Origin: Aspergillus flavus
Taxonomy: Eukaryota > Ascomycota > Eurotiomycetes > Eurotiales > Aspergillaceae
Length of the DNA stretch: 64,000 bases
Assembly: GCF_009017415.1 (NCBI RefSeq)
Contig: NC_092409.1
Span: 1 to 64,000, forward strand
Reading direction: 5' to 3'
Shown: piece by piece, positions 33,190-45,776 of the stretch
Numbering within the stretch: the first letter of the stretch is position 1
Layout of the letters: each line of letters begins with the position of its first letter
Translations under genes and position numbers: made by a program
Notes under the pieces: generated by a model
Database searches by the model: none
Told to the model about the DNA's origin: nothing
Seen by the model: the letters and a program-made list of their open reading frames with translations, nothing else

Positions 33190-35001
33190 TAGCTCTAGAT
33201 ATGGAAGACAGCCTCTTGTTCAACGATGTATACACCAAGTAGTGCACCCCTCTTGACCCGCCGAGGTCCGTCCGCTGTCGGCAAATATGGCATTGCCCAA
33301 GAACTGTTATCTCCACTCGAGACGCCGGTCTGTATTGCTATACAATCGGGTTTCGCAGTCGAACTTTAAAACCACCGACATTTCACTTGCAGATGATGAA
33401 TCATGTCAAGAATGATTCCGGTGCTTCATTGGCACGCGACAATGTTTATTAGGTGAACGCCGATACCTGTGATCATCAAATTTGTACGATGGGTTCGCGT
33501 TCCCCGTGGAGTGAGTTGGGTAGTATTCCAGGAAGCTTATATCTTGCAATAGATCATACTTAGTCACACAACTAGCTAACATATGCTATTGCAGTCTTTT
33601 GTGTATTTGTTATCCTATGTAGATGGAGATGAAGAGCATTGCGGCCCTGGGACACACTCACGTCCGATAATCCTGTCTTCCAGGGGAGAGCAACAGGTGG
33701 CACGGCACCCTTGAGCTGAGCCTTCCAGAACGATTGGGTCTTTGCAGACACACGACGGGACTTTCCGGATCAATGATGCCAAGTGCCAAAGATGGAGTGA
33801 GAAATGAGTGTGGGGAGGGAAAGAGAAGAGAGAACGCGAGAGAGCAAGAGAAAGAGGGCGTACGCTGTTTTAGCTAGTGCCCCTTGAACGATAACTATCA
33901 CCCCTTGGGCGAAGTAAACTCGGCCTAGCGTGTTTGACAAGCGCGATATTTTAGTCGCATTTTCTCGCTTGTTCCAGTTGAACCTCCCTATTCACGTGAT
34001 TGTGTCAAGAGACTGGGGGAGGGAGAAATGACCGCAAACCGGCATCAGGAAAATTCGAGAAAATTGTGAATATAATTTTGGGGAGACTTGGATATTCGTA
34101 GTACTGCTGAGAGCCACTGTATGGTCATTTCTGGTCGCTGGAACTGATTTTATCACAAGTTTCCTAGAAATCCTCATCTCAACAACAGATATATATATAT
34201 ATAACCATCTCCCTCCTACATACATTCCAGTCTCCCCTTGGTTAAACTAACCGCAGCCAACATCGACAAGAGGATCCGGGATGGTGATCAAGTGGAAGAA
34301 ATGTCGAATTAAGAGAGCTGCTACTGGAGTACAAACACAATCGAGGTGATTCTTGAGTATTTCGGGCAAGTTTGGTGTTTGTTTGGGTCTCAGTTTGCCA
34401 AGATCGTTACCTCGGCAATGCCGGATGCGATAAAGAATGTTTGGTGATTCCGCCTGGCGGCCCCAAAGTGGCCCGGAAAGAGGGTTCTTCCGGCCGTTAA
34501 GCGGGTGGACAGCTAGCCTTAGATAGGATAGTAAGAATTCAACCCGTGACTTGAAGCATCAATATCAGATTGGCCACCTTTCCTACACCGAGAAAGAATA
34601 TGACGAAAAAGATCCTAGTATCACGATAGCTTGATGTTGCTGAGGAATAACTGCCAAGCTGTATCTACGCTGAGTCAAGAGAATGAGACGAAATCCCACT
34701 GTCTATACGGTTATACCACAGTCCAGTATTCATTACAAACGCGTTGGAACTGAAAAGTTTTCTACTCAGTAGATAGGAATAATCTCGTTTCCCTGTGGCA
34801 GTTAATGAACTGTACAACGCAAAATAGTAGGTAGAAAGAGGAAAGAAGAAATTGCTTGCACCTGTGTTTCGGGACGATCCTATTCTTGTTCTGCAAGACT
34901 GCAACGCAGGGCACGATGATAAGAAAGTATTTCCATTGCTCTCGGGGGCACAAGTTACGCCAAACCGACGAGTCTCCCTGGATTGACAACCAGGGTTCTG
35001 T
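33190..35001. other. No supported gene
   Basis: 1.8 kb between the permease and the CVNH-like gene. A purine-rich GA tract lies near 33815-33860 and a TA repeat at 34189-34203. A minus-strand stretch at about 33590-33750 reads as a short sensible peptide, but nothing continues it. No family is recognised. Confidence 0.5.
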
Positions 35002-35732
35002 TCAAGATCCCCAGTTTTGGCACTGTAGCTGACCATTTACCAGCCTCCACACTCCATCTGGGGGGCGACGGTTAATGAGGTCCAAGGCCTTTGGCATGCA
35101 ATGAATTCTTACCTTCAGCGAAGGTCTTCCCAGCTGCCCTTCTATCAATCCCCGGGATCACGGTCATCAGCCCTTGGGTCACGTTGTCACAAAAGCATAC
35201 AATGCGGAATGTCTCCCTGGAGACTGGGAAATATTTACAACCCCAGCAACCACCCCTTTGAATTCCGTATCCACTATAATTGTTAATATCTACGGTGCAC
35301 AGCGAATGGATGGGAATAGCCATACTTCTGTTGTGCAATAAGTCTTTCACCCGCTGCATCCCAACCTAGACAATTATCCAAGGGTAGCTCCGTCCTGCGT
35401 CGTCGGCTGGGGGATCCACAGCTTGCAACTAGCCTTGCTGGAGGGGGTGGCCGTGGCTGGAGGTCTGTCACGTTGATTTCACTGTGTTCTAGTGCAAATC
35501 TGTCGTCAGGCCTGCCTGGTGCTGGTGGTATGTTCTCTGTATTTCTCAATGGTAGTATCTGAATATTTTGACACTGGTAATGTATTTCTCGCGTGTACTG
35601 GCTCAGAGCTTTGTTTTGCCCCCTTGCGTTTGTTTCAGCTTGAGATCCAACCCCCGGTTGCGTAGCTAATACTCCTGTAATCGAGGGTGACAGCCATAGA
35701 GCAACGATCGCTCTCACCAGGGTGCTAACCAT
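35002..35732 (-). CDS. Secreted CVNH-like (cyanovirin-N homology) protein
   Basis: Three exons, with introns at 35274-35325 and 35058-35112, give 207 residues. A signal peptide (MVSTLVRAIVALWLSPSITGVLA) leads into a Cys-rich protein with CVNH features: YQCQNIQIL and RLVASC, then LPLDNCLGWDAAGERLIA. After splicing follow GYGIQRGGCWGCKYFPVSRE and FRIVCFCDN, ending with the typical VNGQLQCQNW. CVNH domains bind mannose-rich glycans in some members. Unspliced, the same DNA looks like two broken frames in different registers; the first intron has a TTAAC branch site and ends in TATAG. The start could also be 35768, but 35732 gives the better signal peptide. The exact domain assignment is moderate, the gene structure good. 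Confidence 0.65.
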
Positions 35733-36069
35733 GGTTGCTGATATCAGACGGGATGAGTGACAGGACACTAGGGAATACCATGCTTTGATCTATCCATCCG
35801 TCTTTAGTTGCTGCTGCAAGGGCTCGACATACTTTAAAAGACGGCTCAACATCGTTTCTTCGTGGCCTGTGGTACCGAGCCATAGCATAGAGCCGGGAAA
35901 TTATGGTCCAAGCCCCAGAAAAGGGAGGACAAAGAAACTTTTTAGTGAGCAAATATAATGAACAGGGCAAACGGGACGAAGATGGCAATGAAAACTTTAT
36001 ACATATCGACACAAAGAAAAGCATAGGAAGGTGGTACTAATTTATGCTAAATCATTAGCTGATAGCTGG
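35733..36069. other. Upstream region of the CVNH-like gene
   Basis: No recognisable protein. It probably contains the CVNH-like promoter and the decayed 3' remains of the Ras-like gene. Confidence 0.4.
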
Positions 36070-36537
36070 CCCTTCTGGGCGCTTACGGCCCCCTTTCCAG
36101 CATCACCGGTCTTATGCAAGTAACCTCTGCCAGCTAGACCTGCCTTCTGCGTAATTTGCCTGCCAACCACCCGGATTCGCTACAGCCACCCTTTCACTGC
36201 ACCTCACTGGCGCTCGAGGTGACGCTATACATGACAATAAATGCTTCGCTTTGCCGTATCCACATTTCGCGAAACACCGAGTATTCCTCTTGTTCGACGG
36301 TGTCTAGAATCCCCACCACACACTGCCGGCCATCGACGCGGAGCTACTGATGATACTTTTCTTCGATAGTTGGATCGCATATTCCGACGAAGGCTTGTGA
36401 GATTAGTTGAGGCATCGAGTGCTTCAGCGCTTGGGACTGATCAGCGCAACGAAGTTCCGTGTTGAACATACCTGGAGGGCAAAGGTAGTTTTGCTGATGG
36501 CGTCGTTGCCGAGAACCACCACTTTATAGACATCCAT
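36070..36537 (-). pseudogene. Ras-like small GTPase relic
   Basis: The minus strand begins MDVYKVVVLGNDAISKTTFALQ, a degenerate P-loop in which the G-x4-G-K-[ST] Gly is Ser. A probable intron (GTATGT...TCACAAG) leads to FVGICDPTIEEKYHQ (G2 effector loop), then an in-frame TAG, and RVDGRQCVVGILDTVEQEEYS, where the G3 D-x-x-G reads D-T-V-E. MWIRQSEAFIVMYSVTSSAS matches the following Ras helix. After this the frame shifts and the NKxD and SAK boxes are not seen. It would have been a Ras/Rap-type signalling GTPase but cannot bind GTP properly. Confidence 0.7.
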
Positions 36538-36822
36538 TAGGGCGGCCCGGCCCGTACAACAGCATTTGATTACCCACCCCTACATACCAGGTTACAACTT
36601 GTTTCCTCTCTTGCTGGTTCTCAAGAGAAGAATATGTGATTAGATCTGAGCCTTGCACGTCAAAGAGCTCGCAGAGACTGGTGCTTCATAATAAAAGAAG
36701 TAAAGATTGGCTGTATCATACATAGGTTCGATATAACGTCTAATCTAAATATTAGGTATTAGGTACCAGAATTTCAGATACAGGGCTTCACAGGTCACAT
36801 CTGCTAACTAGTAGCTGACAGA

Positions 36823-38651
36823 TCAATTGAAAAAGTGCTTCACAGGCGGGAAATGGGTGACATTCCCATATGCCGAGCCACCGTATGTCAAATAGCCTTC
36901 AGCAGGGGTCCCAGACTGCGCCTTGATAGCCGTCTGGTCGCCGAAAGCAAAGGCTGTCTGCATGCCCATTAACATATGTTGAAGGACATGGCAATGTACC
37001 ATCCATACACCAGCAGCCGTAACACGGATACGCCACGCTCTCCATCCAGATGGTTCGAGGGCAGTCGTTGTCTTTCTGTACGCATACAGCATCGTTGTGT
37101 CCCGGATTACCGGATGGGTACCCTTCAAGCGGGCCTCATTTTCCGTCAAGTTGTACAGACCATCACCACCGCCGATATCATAGAAATGTCGGCCGTGTGC
37201 GTGAAACGGGTGGTTCTCAACACCACCGTTACTAACAGCACCTTGATTCTGCCAGACAATCTCTAGGACTTCACCCATCTTGGCAGGGAAGAGGCGGGTT
37301 TGATTGTCAAACGCATAGCCGCTGGCAATGGCCCGCTTATACGAGGCATCAAGGTCAAGTGTGCCCGCGTAGATATCGACTAGATATGGCGACTTGGGAA
37401 ATGTCTCCACCCAGTCGTAACCATTCTGAAGCCAAACGGTGCGGTCACTGATATTCTGGTGGACATTGATAATGATGCGCCGAGTAACTTCCTCGACGGT
37501 TGGGAAGTCCAGATCGGGATAGTATGGCTCTAGTGTGTAGTCCAGCCAGCCATAAGTGATATTGGCCACAGGGAGTGGAGGGGTAACAGGAACAGTGATG
37601 AGGTCAGTCGTGGTGGGAGATGGGTACTCCAAGACGGCAAAGGTTGTCAGGACAGTTGGCCGGCCCATGGTGGTGAGTTGGAAATAGAATTGTCGGGACT
37701 TTGCCTGTTGCAACTCGGCCTCGGTTTTTGCCTTTAGAAGCACGCTATACCGCTGACCGCTAGATATTTGCAAGTAACTTGTATTCACGGGCTTAGTATA
37801 GTGGCCATCCGCTTCGATAATCTCCAGCACATCATGGCTCTCTAAGGATATTGAAACAAACGACAGAGCGGTTGCCCCAATAAATCGCAGACGATATGTC
37901 TTTCCGGGCTCGACACTGATCGCGGCCAGCTTGCATGACCCAGTAGCATTGGTGGCTAGTCGGCCTTGACCGTTCACCAAGACAGCGCTGGTCTCTCCAC
38001 TCCATGTGAAGTTGGTCGAGGTAAGGCCATTTTCGATCTCTTCGTCCGTCTTAGTAAAGAAGTCTGACAGAGCGATGATGCGCTCTTCGTCGTACTGGTA
38101 TGGTGATGGTTGGGCCGATTCAACGATCAGTGCACCCCAGGCAGTGAGGGCCTGAAAGCCAACATGGGAATGGTAGAAGTATGTACCGGCATAGCCGACC
38201 TCCGGGCGGACTTCATAGTCAAAGAAGTGGCCAGGGGGAATAGGCCATTGACTGGCCATGGGAGTACCGTCGGAGAAAGGCGCAGTAAAGGCAGAAAGAC
38301 CATGCCAATGCTGTTATCATTGTGAATATTGGTGTATCTTTCGGGGAAGTGGAATCAGTCCCGTACCATTGTGACATTTAAATCCTCCATGTCATTGTAG
38401 ACACGGATCCAGTTCACTTTGCCTTCCTGAATGTTTAGCTGGGGCCCTGGAAGCGACCCGTTGATCAAGACCGAGTATCGGTCCATGCATGCCTGGTTGA
38501 CATCCTGAGCAGTTACTCGAAGAATATGGTCGGGCTGAAAGGAGTCATCATGAAGAACGAGATGTCCTTGAGTTGCGGTTACCAACCCTAGGACCAGGGA
38601 TAGTGTATGCAATATACCTCGCAGCCTTGGACACAACAGCCCCATCATCAC
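36823..38651 (-). CDS. Secreted multicopper oxidase (laccase/ascorbate-oxidase-like)
   Basis: Two exons joined across a 56-nt intron (38311-38366) give 590 residues. A signal peptide (LRGILHTLSLVLGLVTATQG) precedes three cupredoxin domains. The four copper signatures are present: HWHG directly after the intron, YFYHSHVGFQ, HPFHAHGRHFYDIG, and the C-terminal H-C-H-V-L-Q-H-M-L-M-G-M. In the last, the type-1 axial position is methionine rather than the Leu/Phe of high-potential laccases, suggesting a lower redox potential. Reaction: oxidation of phenols or similar donors with reduction of O2 to water. Many Asn-x-[ST] sites fit secretion. The substrate is unknown; it could be an ascomycete laccase-like or ascorbate-oxidase-like enzyme. 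Confidence 0.88.
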
Positions 38652-39263
38652 AATGGTTGAAGATAGATGAACATGGAAAGGGAAATAAACGCAGTGGGGA
38701 GGAAGGAAAAATTTGCCCGATCCTATTTATAAAGCGTAACGTTATCGATGCGGCTGTGCCCAGAATCCTTCGGCTAGCGGTTATTTTTACGAAGCACAGA
38801 TTAGACTACTTTCAGCGCTATGGGGAACGCCAACGCAGTGCAGAGATATGACTGGAACGTCCCCTATTTCAGGCCTTCCACGTACGATGTGGGGCTCAGG
38901 GAGATCGACACGAGATGTGATTAGACTGGAGGCTAGGGATCGCTGGCGAGGACCCCTAGATTCAATCGAGTGGGCTCTTGGCATTCATCCAGTGTTTCCT
39001 GCATGCCCAAACTATTAGTAATACAATACCTTGTCCACAGATTCACGCGTTGACGCGATGTAACCTTGGCAATGGCCTAGTAGCCTGGGCCCAGATCCCT
39101 GGGGATCTTACTGATATTTGCGGTCCAAGATCTCCAGCCAGGATAGGAGTCGAGGAGCTATTTATCTACTCGATTATAAAGAATGGTGCCTGCTTATCGG
39201 TATTTTGAAAATATCACTCAAAGTTGTATGAAGTCTTAGGTTCTTAGCATGGAGTTAAGCCTT
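38652..39263. other. Intergenic, upstream of the multicopper oxidase
   Basis: No recognisable gene. The left end is the oxidase promoter and the right end holds the terminator of the alpha-glucosidase gene. Confidence 0.5.
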
Positions 39264-41012
39264 TCACAACTTGTACACTCTGCCCTCAAACGGCTGAAAT
39301 TCACCCTCAGAATGGTCGTCGTGGGTGTGCGCGAGCAACTCGGCATTTTTGGGAGTGGCCACAGGCGGCTTCCTAGCCCTAGTGGATAGATTGATAAACA
39401 CAACTACTTTATCAGACTCGCCCGTCTTCTGGTATACTAGGAAATCCTCGCTCGCCCAATCAAGAAACTCGAATTCACCGTAGACCAGTGAGCCTTTCTC
39501 CTCTTTGCGCAGACGCAGCATCCTCACCCAGAAGTTGTATACGCTCTTCGGGTCATCCTTTTGATCCTCAAGGTTGATGTCGAGATTTGCTCGTGAAGTC
39601 CAGGTAGTTTCGTTGACAGAGAACCCATTTCCACTTCGATCCCAGTTGAAGGGTGTGCGTGCGTTGTCTCGCGCCAACAGGGCAAGGTTCGCGAGAGCAT
39701 CGCTGGAGCTGACTCCGTGCTGTGTTGCGTTGTTGTAGTAGGCAATGGAGTTGAGGTCTCGGTAGTCGGAGATGGTCCATGTATCCGGCACGTTGACCAT
39801 GCCAATTTCTTGGCCCTGGTAGACGAACAGGGTGCCGGAGAGCGTCGTCAGGAGGACAGAAAGTGCCTTGCCACTTTGGACGCGGAATCTGGGTGCGTCA
39901 CTCGCGAATCGACTGATCGATCGTGGGAGGTCGTGGTTCTCAAGATAGACCGAATTCCAGCCGTCGCCCGCAGACGAGCTACCGCTCCATTGTGTGAAGT
40001 TAATGGCTTCTCGCCAACCTGTGAGGTTCCACCCGACGAATTCGTATCCATTGCGACCAATGTCGCACATGTTGGTTAGGAAGATGGTGTTCACTTCGCG
40101 GCGGGATGCGCTTACGTAGTCCTGGACGATGCTCATGTTATCTGTCATGCCGTACTCACCGACAGTGAAGGTGTCGTAGTTGGAGAGGATTTCACGGTTC
40201 ATTTGCTGAAGGTATTCGTGCTCATGTGGTCCGTTGTTGTAGTACAGGTCTCTTGCATCGTGGAAGTTGCTGTCATTGGCTGGCACATCAGGCAATCCGG
40301 GCACCTTACTGAAGATAGAGAACGCATCCATGCGGAATCCGTCGATGCCCATGTCAAGCCAGTACTCCAGGGCACTTTGGAAAATTGCCTGTCTAACATC
40401 GGGGTTGTCCCAGTTCAAGTCCGGCTGATAGGGATTGAAGATGTTGAGATAAAACTCCCCAGTTTGTGCATCATACTTCCATGCACTGCCATTATTGTTG
40501 CCAGCCCAGTTATTAGGCGGGTACATCGATCCGTTGATATACTGAGGCTGCCTCCAGAAGTACCAATCCCGTTTGGGGTTTGTCTTTGAGCTGGCGGACT
40601 CCTTGAACCATTTGTGCTTGTCACTCGTGTGGTTGATGACAAGGTCAAAGATGCACCGCATTCCGCGTTTGTGAACCTCGCTGATGAATGTCTTGATATC
40701 CTCAAGGCTGCCACCAAAAAGCTGGTTGACCGAGTCGTAGTCACTAATATCATAGCCCATATCCATCATTGGGGAGTCTTGAAACGGGGACAGCCAGATA
40801 ATATCTGCACCGAGCGATTGGATGTGATCGAGCTTGCTGGTAATGCCATTGATGTCGCCCCATCCGATGGCCATTTCTGTTCGGCTTTCCTTGAAACTGG
40901 CAGGATAAACCTGGTACACAATGCCCTCCTTCCACCAGGCGGAGGGTTGTGGTTGCCAGGCAGCGGCCAGGGTTGCACCTAGGGCTAGTAGAGTATGCTG
41001 AAGAAGAACCAT
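39264..41012 (-). CDS. GH13 alpha-glucosidase/maltase with signal peptide
   Basis: Uninterrupted protein of 582 residues in the GH13 oligo-1,6-glucosidase/maltase group. Conserved regions are WWKEGIVYQVYPASF, GADIIWLSPFQDSPMMDMGYDISDY, DLVINHTSD (region I), GFRMDAFSIF (region II, nucleophile Asp), FTVGEYG (region III, acid/base Glu) and YLENHDLPR (region IV, Asp). It would hydrolyse maltose and isomaltose-type alpha-glucosides. The N terminus MVLLQHTLLALGATLAAAWQ is a signal peptide, although most fungal maltases of this type are cytosolic, so secretion is notable. Many N-glycosylation motifs agree. A CGG-N8-CGG site lies about 215 bases upstream, fitting control by AmyR-type regulators. Confidence 0.9.
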   Translation of the reverse strand: MVLLQHTLLALGATLAAAWQPQPSAWWKEGIVYQVYPASFKESRTEMAIGWGDINGITSKLDHIQSLGADIIWLSPFQDSPMMDMGYDISDYDSVNQLFGGSLEDIKTFISEVHKRGMRCIFDLVINHTSDKHKWFKESASSKTNPKRDWYFWRQPQYINGSMYPPNNWAGNNNGSAWKYDAQTGEFYLNIFNPYQPDLNWDNPDVRQAIFQSALEYWLDMGIDGFRMDAFSIFSKVPGLPDVPANDSNFHDARDLYYNNGPHEHEYLQQMNREILSNYDTFTVGEYGMTDNMSIVQDYVSASRREVNTIFLTNMCDIGRNGYEFVGWNLTGWREAINFTQWSGSSSAGDGWNSVYLENHDLPRSISRFASDAPRFRVQSGKALSVLLTTLSGTLFVYQGQEIGMVNVPDTWTISDYRDLNSIAYYNNATQHGVSSSDALANLALLARDNARTPFNWDRSGNGFSVNETTWTSRANLDINLEDQKDDPKSVYNFWVRMLRLRKEEKGSLVYGEFEFLDWASEDFLVYQKTGESDKVVVFINLSTRARKPPVATPKNAELLAHTHDDHSEGEFQPFEGRVYKL

Positions 41013-41941
41013 CTTTCAACCTGATATATGTTTACAGATGTTTCTTTTCTCTTCTCTCGGGAGGCCTGAGTCTTGACTACCTCAGAAGCCTCGCCATAAC
41101 CCCTCCTTTATACCTTCCTAGAGTAATTCATATTGCATGTTCTACCTTTCATCATTCTGCGTCTAATCTCACGTACAAATTCCAACGATAATACTCCGAG
41201 ACCCACCCAGCTACCGATATTACCCCGAGCCCCCACCGATCCACCGCAAGTGCCGATTACCCCACGGGTGTATCTCACTGGTAGGAGCTCTCTGGTCCAT
41301 TGCAGATCGCATTGATCTCGGACGATGATCAAGATACAATTGGGCGACTACTCCGGTCCGAGCTACAGGGCCAACAAGACCGGTAAAACCTTCCATTTGT
41401 ATGCAACTAGGGCGTTTGAAGTGCAATTGGACGCGACTGTCGTAGGAGGCATATAGGGATAGTCGGGAAACCACAGTTTCACCGGCTTCCACCCAAGGAT
41501 GCTTTCTCGGATGTTGGAGCTGTTCTGGTTGATCATTTCTCTATAGTATCCACGGAGCTTTCACAACCCCGCTGGTATGTGGCTCTCGAGCATCAAAGCG
41601 GCTTCGTCTCCCTTGTAGCCTTCCACTTGCCTCTCATCTTGAGGTCTTCCTGTGGGGATTCTATGTTGCCTTCTGTCTCTCAATTGCTGAATATGGCCTT
41701 CTTCCGATATTTCTCCCCATAATATTGCACATATGTCTCATAGATACAGTGATACCCCGCGTTCAGTTAATGATTATACTTAACCTCTCCCTCGAACAAC
41801 ACACGTAAGCTACCAGACAAGTTTTTTGTCGATCATTTAGCGAAACTGTGATCTGAATGTAGAGCCTTTCCGTATAAATGCGATCTTACAACTGTCATCC
41901 AGGACAACTTGAGAAATCCAAGGAAGAATTCGCAAGTTCTA
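41013..41941. other. Promoter and spacer without further genes
   Basis: Apart from the AmyR-type site, no protein family is recognisable. The overlapping short frames at 41108-41492 are not supported. Confidence 0.45.
41226..41239 (-). promoter_or_regulatory. AmyR-type CGG-N8-CGG site
   Basis: CGGTGGGGGCTCGG on the minus strand fits CGG-N8-(C/A)GG, the site used by the amylolytic regulator AmyR in Aspergilli. It lies about 215 bases before the start codon of the alpha-glucosidase gene and in the same orientation. A single short motif can arise by chance. Confidence 0.4.
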
Positions 41942-42320
41942 CGAGCCTTGCAAAGGACCACCCAGTGGGAAGTCAACATTAGGATCGTGCATTTCAGCCA
42001 TCTCGGGACAAATTGGATGGTCGAAGAAGAATGCCGGATGGTTAGCAGAAAACACTAGCTCCTCTAGTAAATGTTTGTGTTCCCTTTTGCATCTAAACGA
42101 TATTCTCCCTACTAAATTGTAATATTCTGCCCCGCCACACGCTTACCTTTACGAGCGAGCTTAAAGATTGGCAACACTGAGAGCGCACTCGGAGAGAAAG
42201 TCGAATGCGAAAGGTCCAATGCTCGGTCCGTCCCTTAAAGATTCATATGTAAATCGAAAGCCGACCGATGATAGTGAAGCCGAACAGAGTACCGAAGGAG
42301 CGCCCCTTGGCTCCACCATG
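41942..42320 (-). pseudogene. Coding-like segment of unknown family
   Basis: On the minus strand an ATG at about 42320 opens a frame (PSIGPFAFDFLSECALSVANL) that reaches two stops. In the same frame, past a possible intron ending AAAAG, it continues with EHKHLLEELVFSANHPAFFF, then PICPEMAEMHDPNVDFPLGG, ending in a TAG near 41942. The composition looks like real protein rather than chance. I do not recognise the family, and either a splice form or a decayed gene is possible. Confidence 0.3.
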
Positions 42321-43163
42321 GATATTTAGTATCGCCTTATATTGACTTTTAATATTATACGAGCAGTATCCACAGCATGTCGTTGACTCGTTGCATTAGG
42401 ATTTTTAGAGGGGGCCTAATTACGCAACATCAGAGGCAAGCATGTCTGGTACTCCTTGCACGCTATTTCGATAGATGGGTTAATGTAGGCCAATTCGTGC
42501 CCTGTACATTGAACAGGCGTTCTAGAAAGGATAGTATCGAGAACGCCCGGAGTCTACTAAGTAGATTGATTGGCGTAGTAGCTCCACTTTTCCAAAATAA
42601 GGAGTTGACTGCGCGGAAGGAAAATGCTGTTGACAAAGGTTAACCATGAGAAGGAACAACAGACGTATCTAAGCGGCAATTAGTGCCCGCCACTGTAAAG
42701 AGACCCTCTGAAGGTTCTATGGAGCCGCATAGGATATGAGCGGCCAGGCTAGACTTTGTTGCAGCAGTTCTTGAGATAGAATTCTCGCTTGACAGGGTTT
42801 AGACAACCTGTAACCCGCGCCCCAGCATGTTATGTCTTAGAGCGAAGCCTGTGTATAATGGATATTCTCATGCAAGGAGAACCATCGCACTACTCTATCT
42901 GTATAGGATGTATACTTTCTACTTGAAGACCTTCAATTCCTCGGCTCAATTACTAATTGAAACGGTTGAACTCGACACCCGAGTCACAATGTTAGATGAC
43001 CTACAGGAGACCTTCACGAGCCTGGAGGTGTTCTACTTGTAGCGTGAGGCTAAATATTTCTGTATTGTGGACTCAAAAGCATAATCATAATCATGTGTAA
43101 ATTGTGAAACAAAATAGCATAGAGTATATGATGAAAGACAATGAAGCCAACTTCACCGCAATC
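42321..43163. other. No supported gene
   Basis: Two open frames (42377-42643 + and 42827-43042 +) have no family features. The right end is the 3' flank of the Sec14-like gene. Confidence 0.5.
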
Positions 43164-44787
<1,624 letters not shown>

Positions 44788-45776
44788 GGTTGAATTATGA
44801 TATGAACAAAGGCACGCGGCTGCAGGGCCCAAGGACAATACTCAGAAACATCTACTCTTTCCGGTGACACCGACGTGATACAGGGCTGCTATTTGTTTCC
44901 TGGACGTCGGCGATCCGCCCCTCATTGATCGGCCGTGGCATATGAAAGTCACCCCCGCAATCCTGATAGACAAACCTCGGATCTCGATAGAGGGACCCGG
45001 AGCCAAGCGCTAAACTTTGGGTTTCCCCTCGACTTAACCATGGTCTTCTTGCTCATTGGTGGGCGGGTCTAAACTTTCGTCTCTAATATAGGAATATCCG
45101 CCACACGCTCGCACTGCTTCCCCGAAGGAGAAATGTCGATTGGAAAGTTGACGAAGACCTGTATACTGTCAGTTTGTGGCTCGAGCTAGACAGGTGTAGG
45201 TATAAATCAGAACAGCCCTATTCCTCCTTTAATGGATGTGTCTATATTCCCTAGGATGAGTACGACATTCTCCGTATGTCATTCCCACCAACTGCCACAC
45301 ATAAGGTTCTTGTAGCCAGAGCCGCGGTTAGCGGGAAGGACCATGACCCTTGGTGTTTATGCTCAAGTAACAAATAATTAATGACAGCCTTCGACAGCAT
45401 TAACCACTTATCCAGGTATATGTGCTCAAGATGGAATATGATAAGAAGCATGTGCGACACACTGTGCACTGCGCTCGTGGCCAGATGTCGTCGTGCTTCG
45501 CGATAGATACGATTCATGGCGTCTCGGGCTGGCGTCGTCTTTGGACCATCAGGAGACTCCTCTGGTATATTACCACTAATACACTACGGATGGTTCCTAG
45601 TACTATGCCGGAGGTAGCATTTTGCAGAGTAACGAGGCAATACTGTTCCTCAACTCCTCCGATAGAAGAAATGTATATGCATTGTATTAAGTGTATAATA
45701 TGTGCTTGAAAGCCCAAGTCCCAAAATCCCCGCACGATAAACACTCTGCTCTTCCTGTACTAAAAGGTATTTCAAC
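44788..45776. other. Intergenic, no recognised gene
   Basis: Nearly 1 kb of spacer. The left part is the promoter of the Sec14-like gene and the right part the 3' flank of the sulfotransferase-like gene. Short frames at 45251-45709 lack any family signal. Confidence 0.5.

Noticed and set aside
33590..33750. Minus-strand peptide resembling an NRPS condensation-domain segment (SFWKAQLKGA...)
   Set aside because: Only about 40 codons, with no other NRPS motifs on either side; too short to call.
34189..34203. TA dinucleotide repeat
   Set aside because: A short simple repeat with no evident role.
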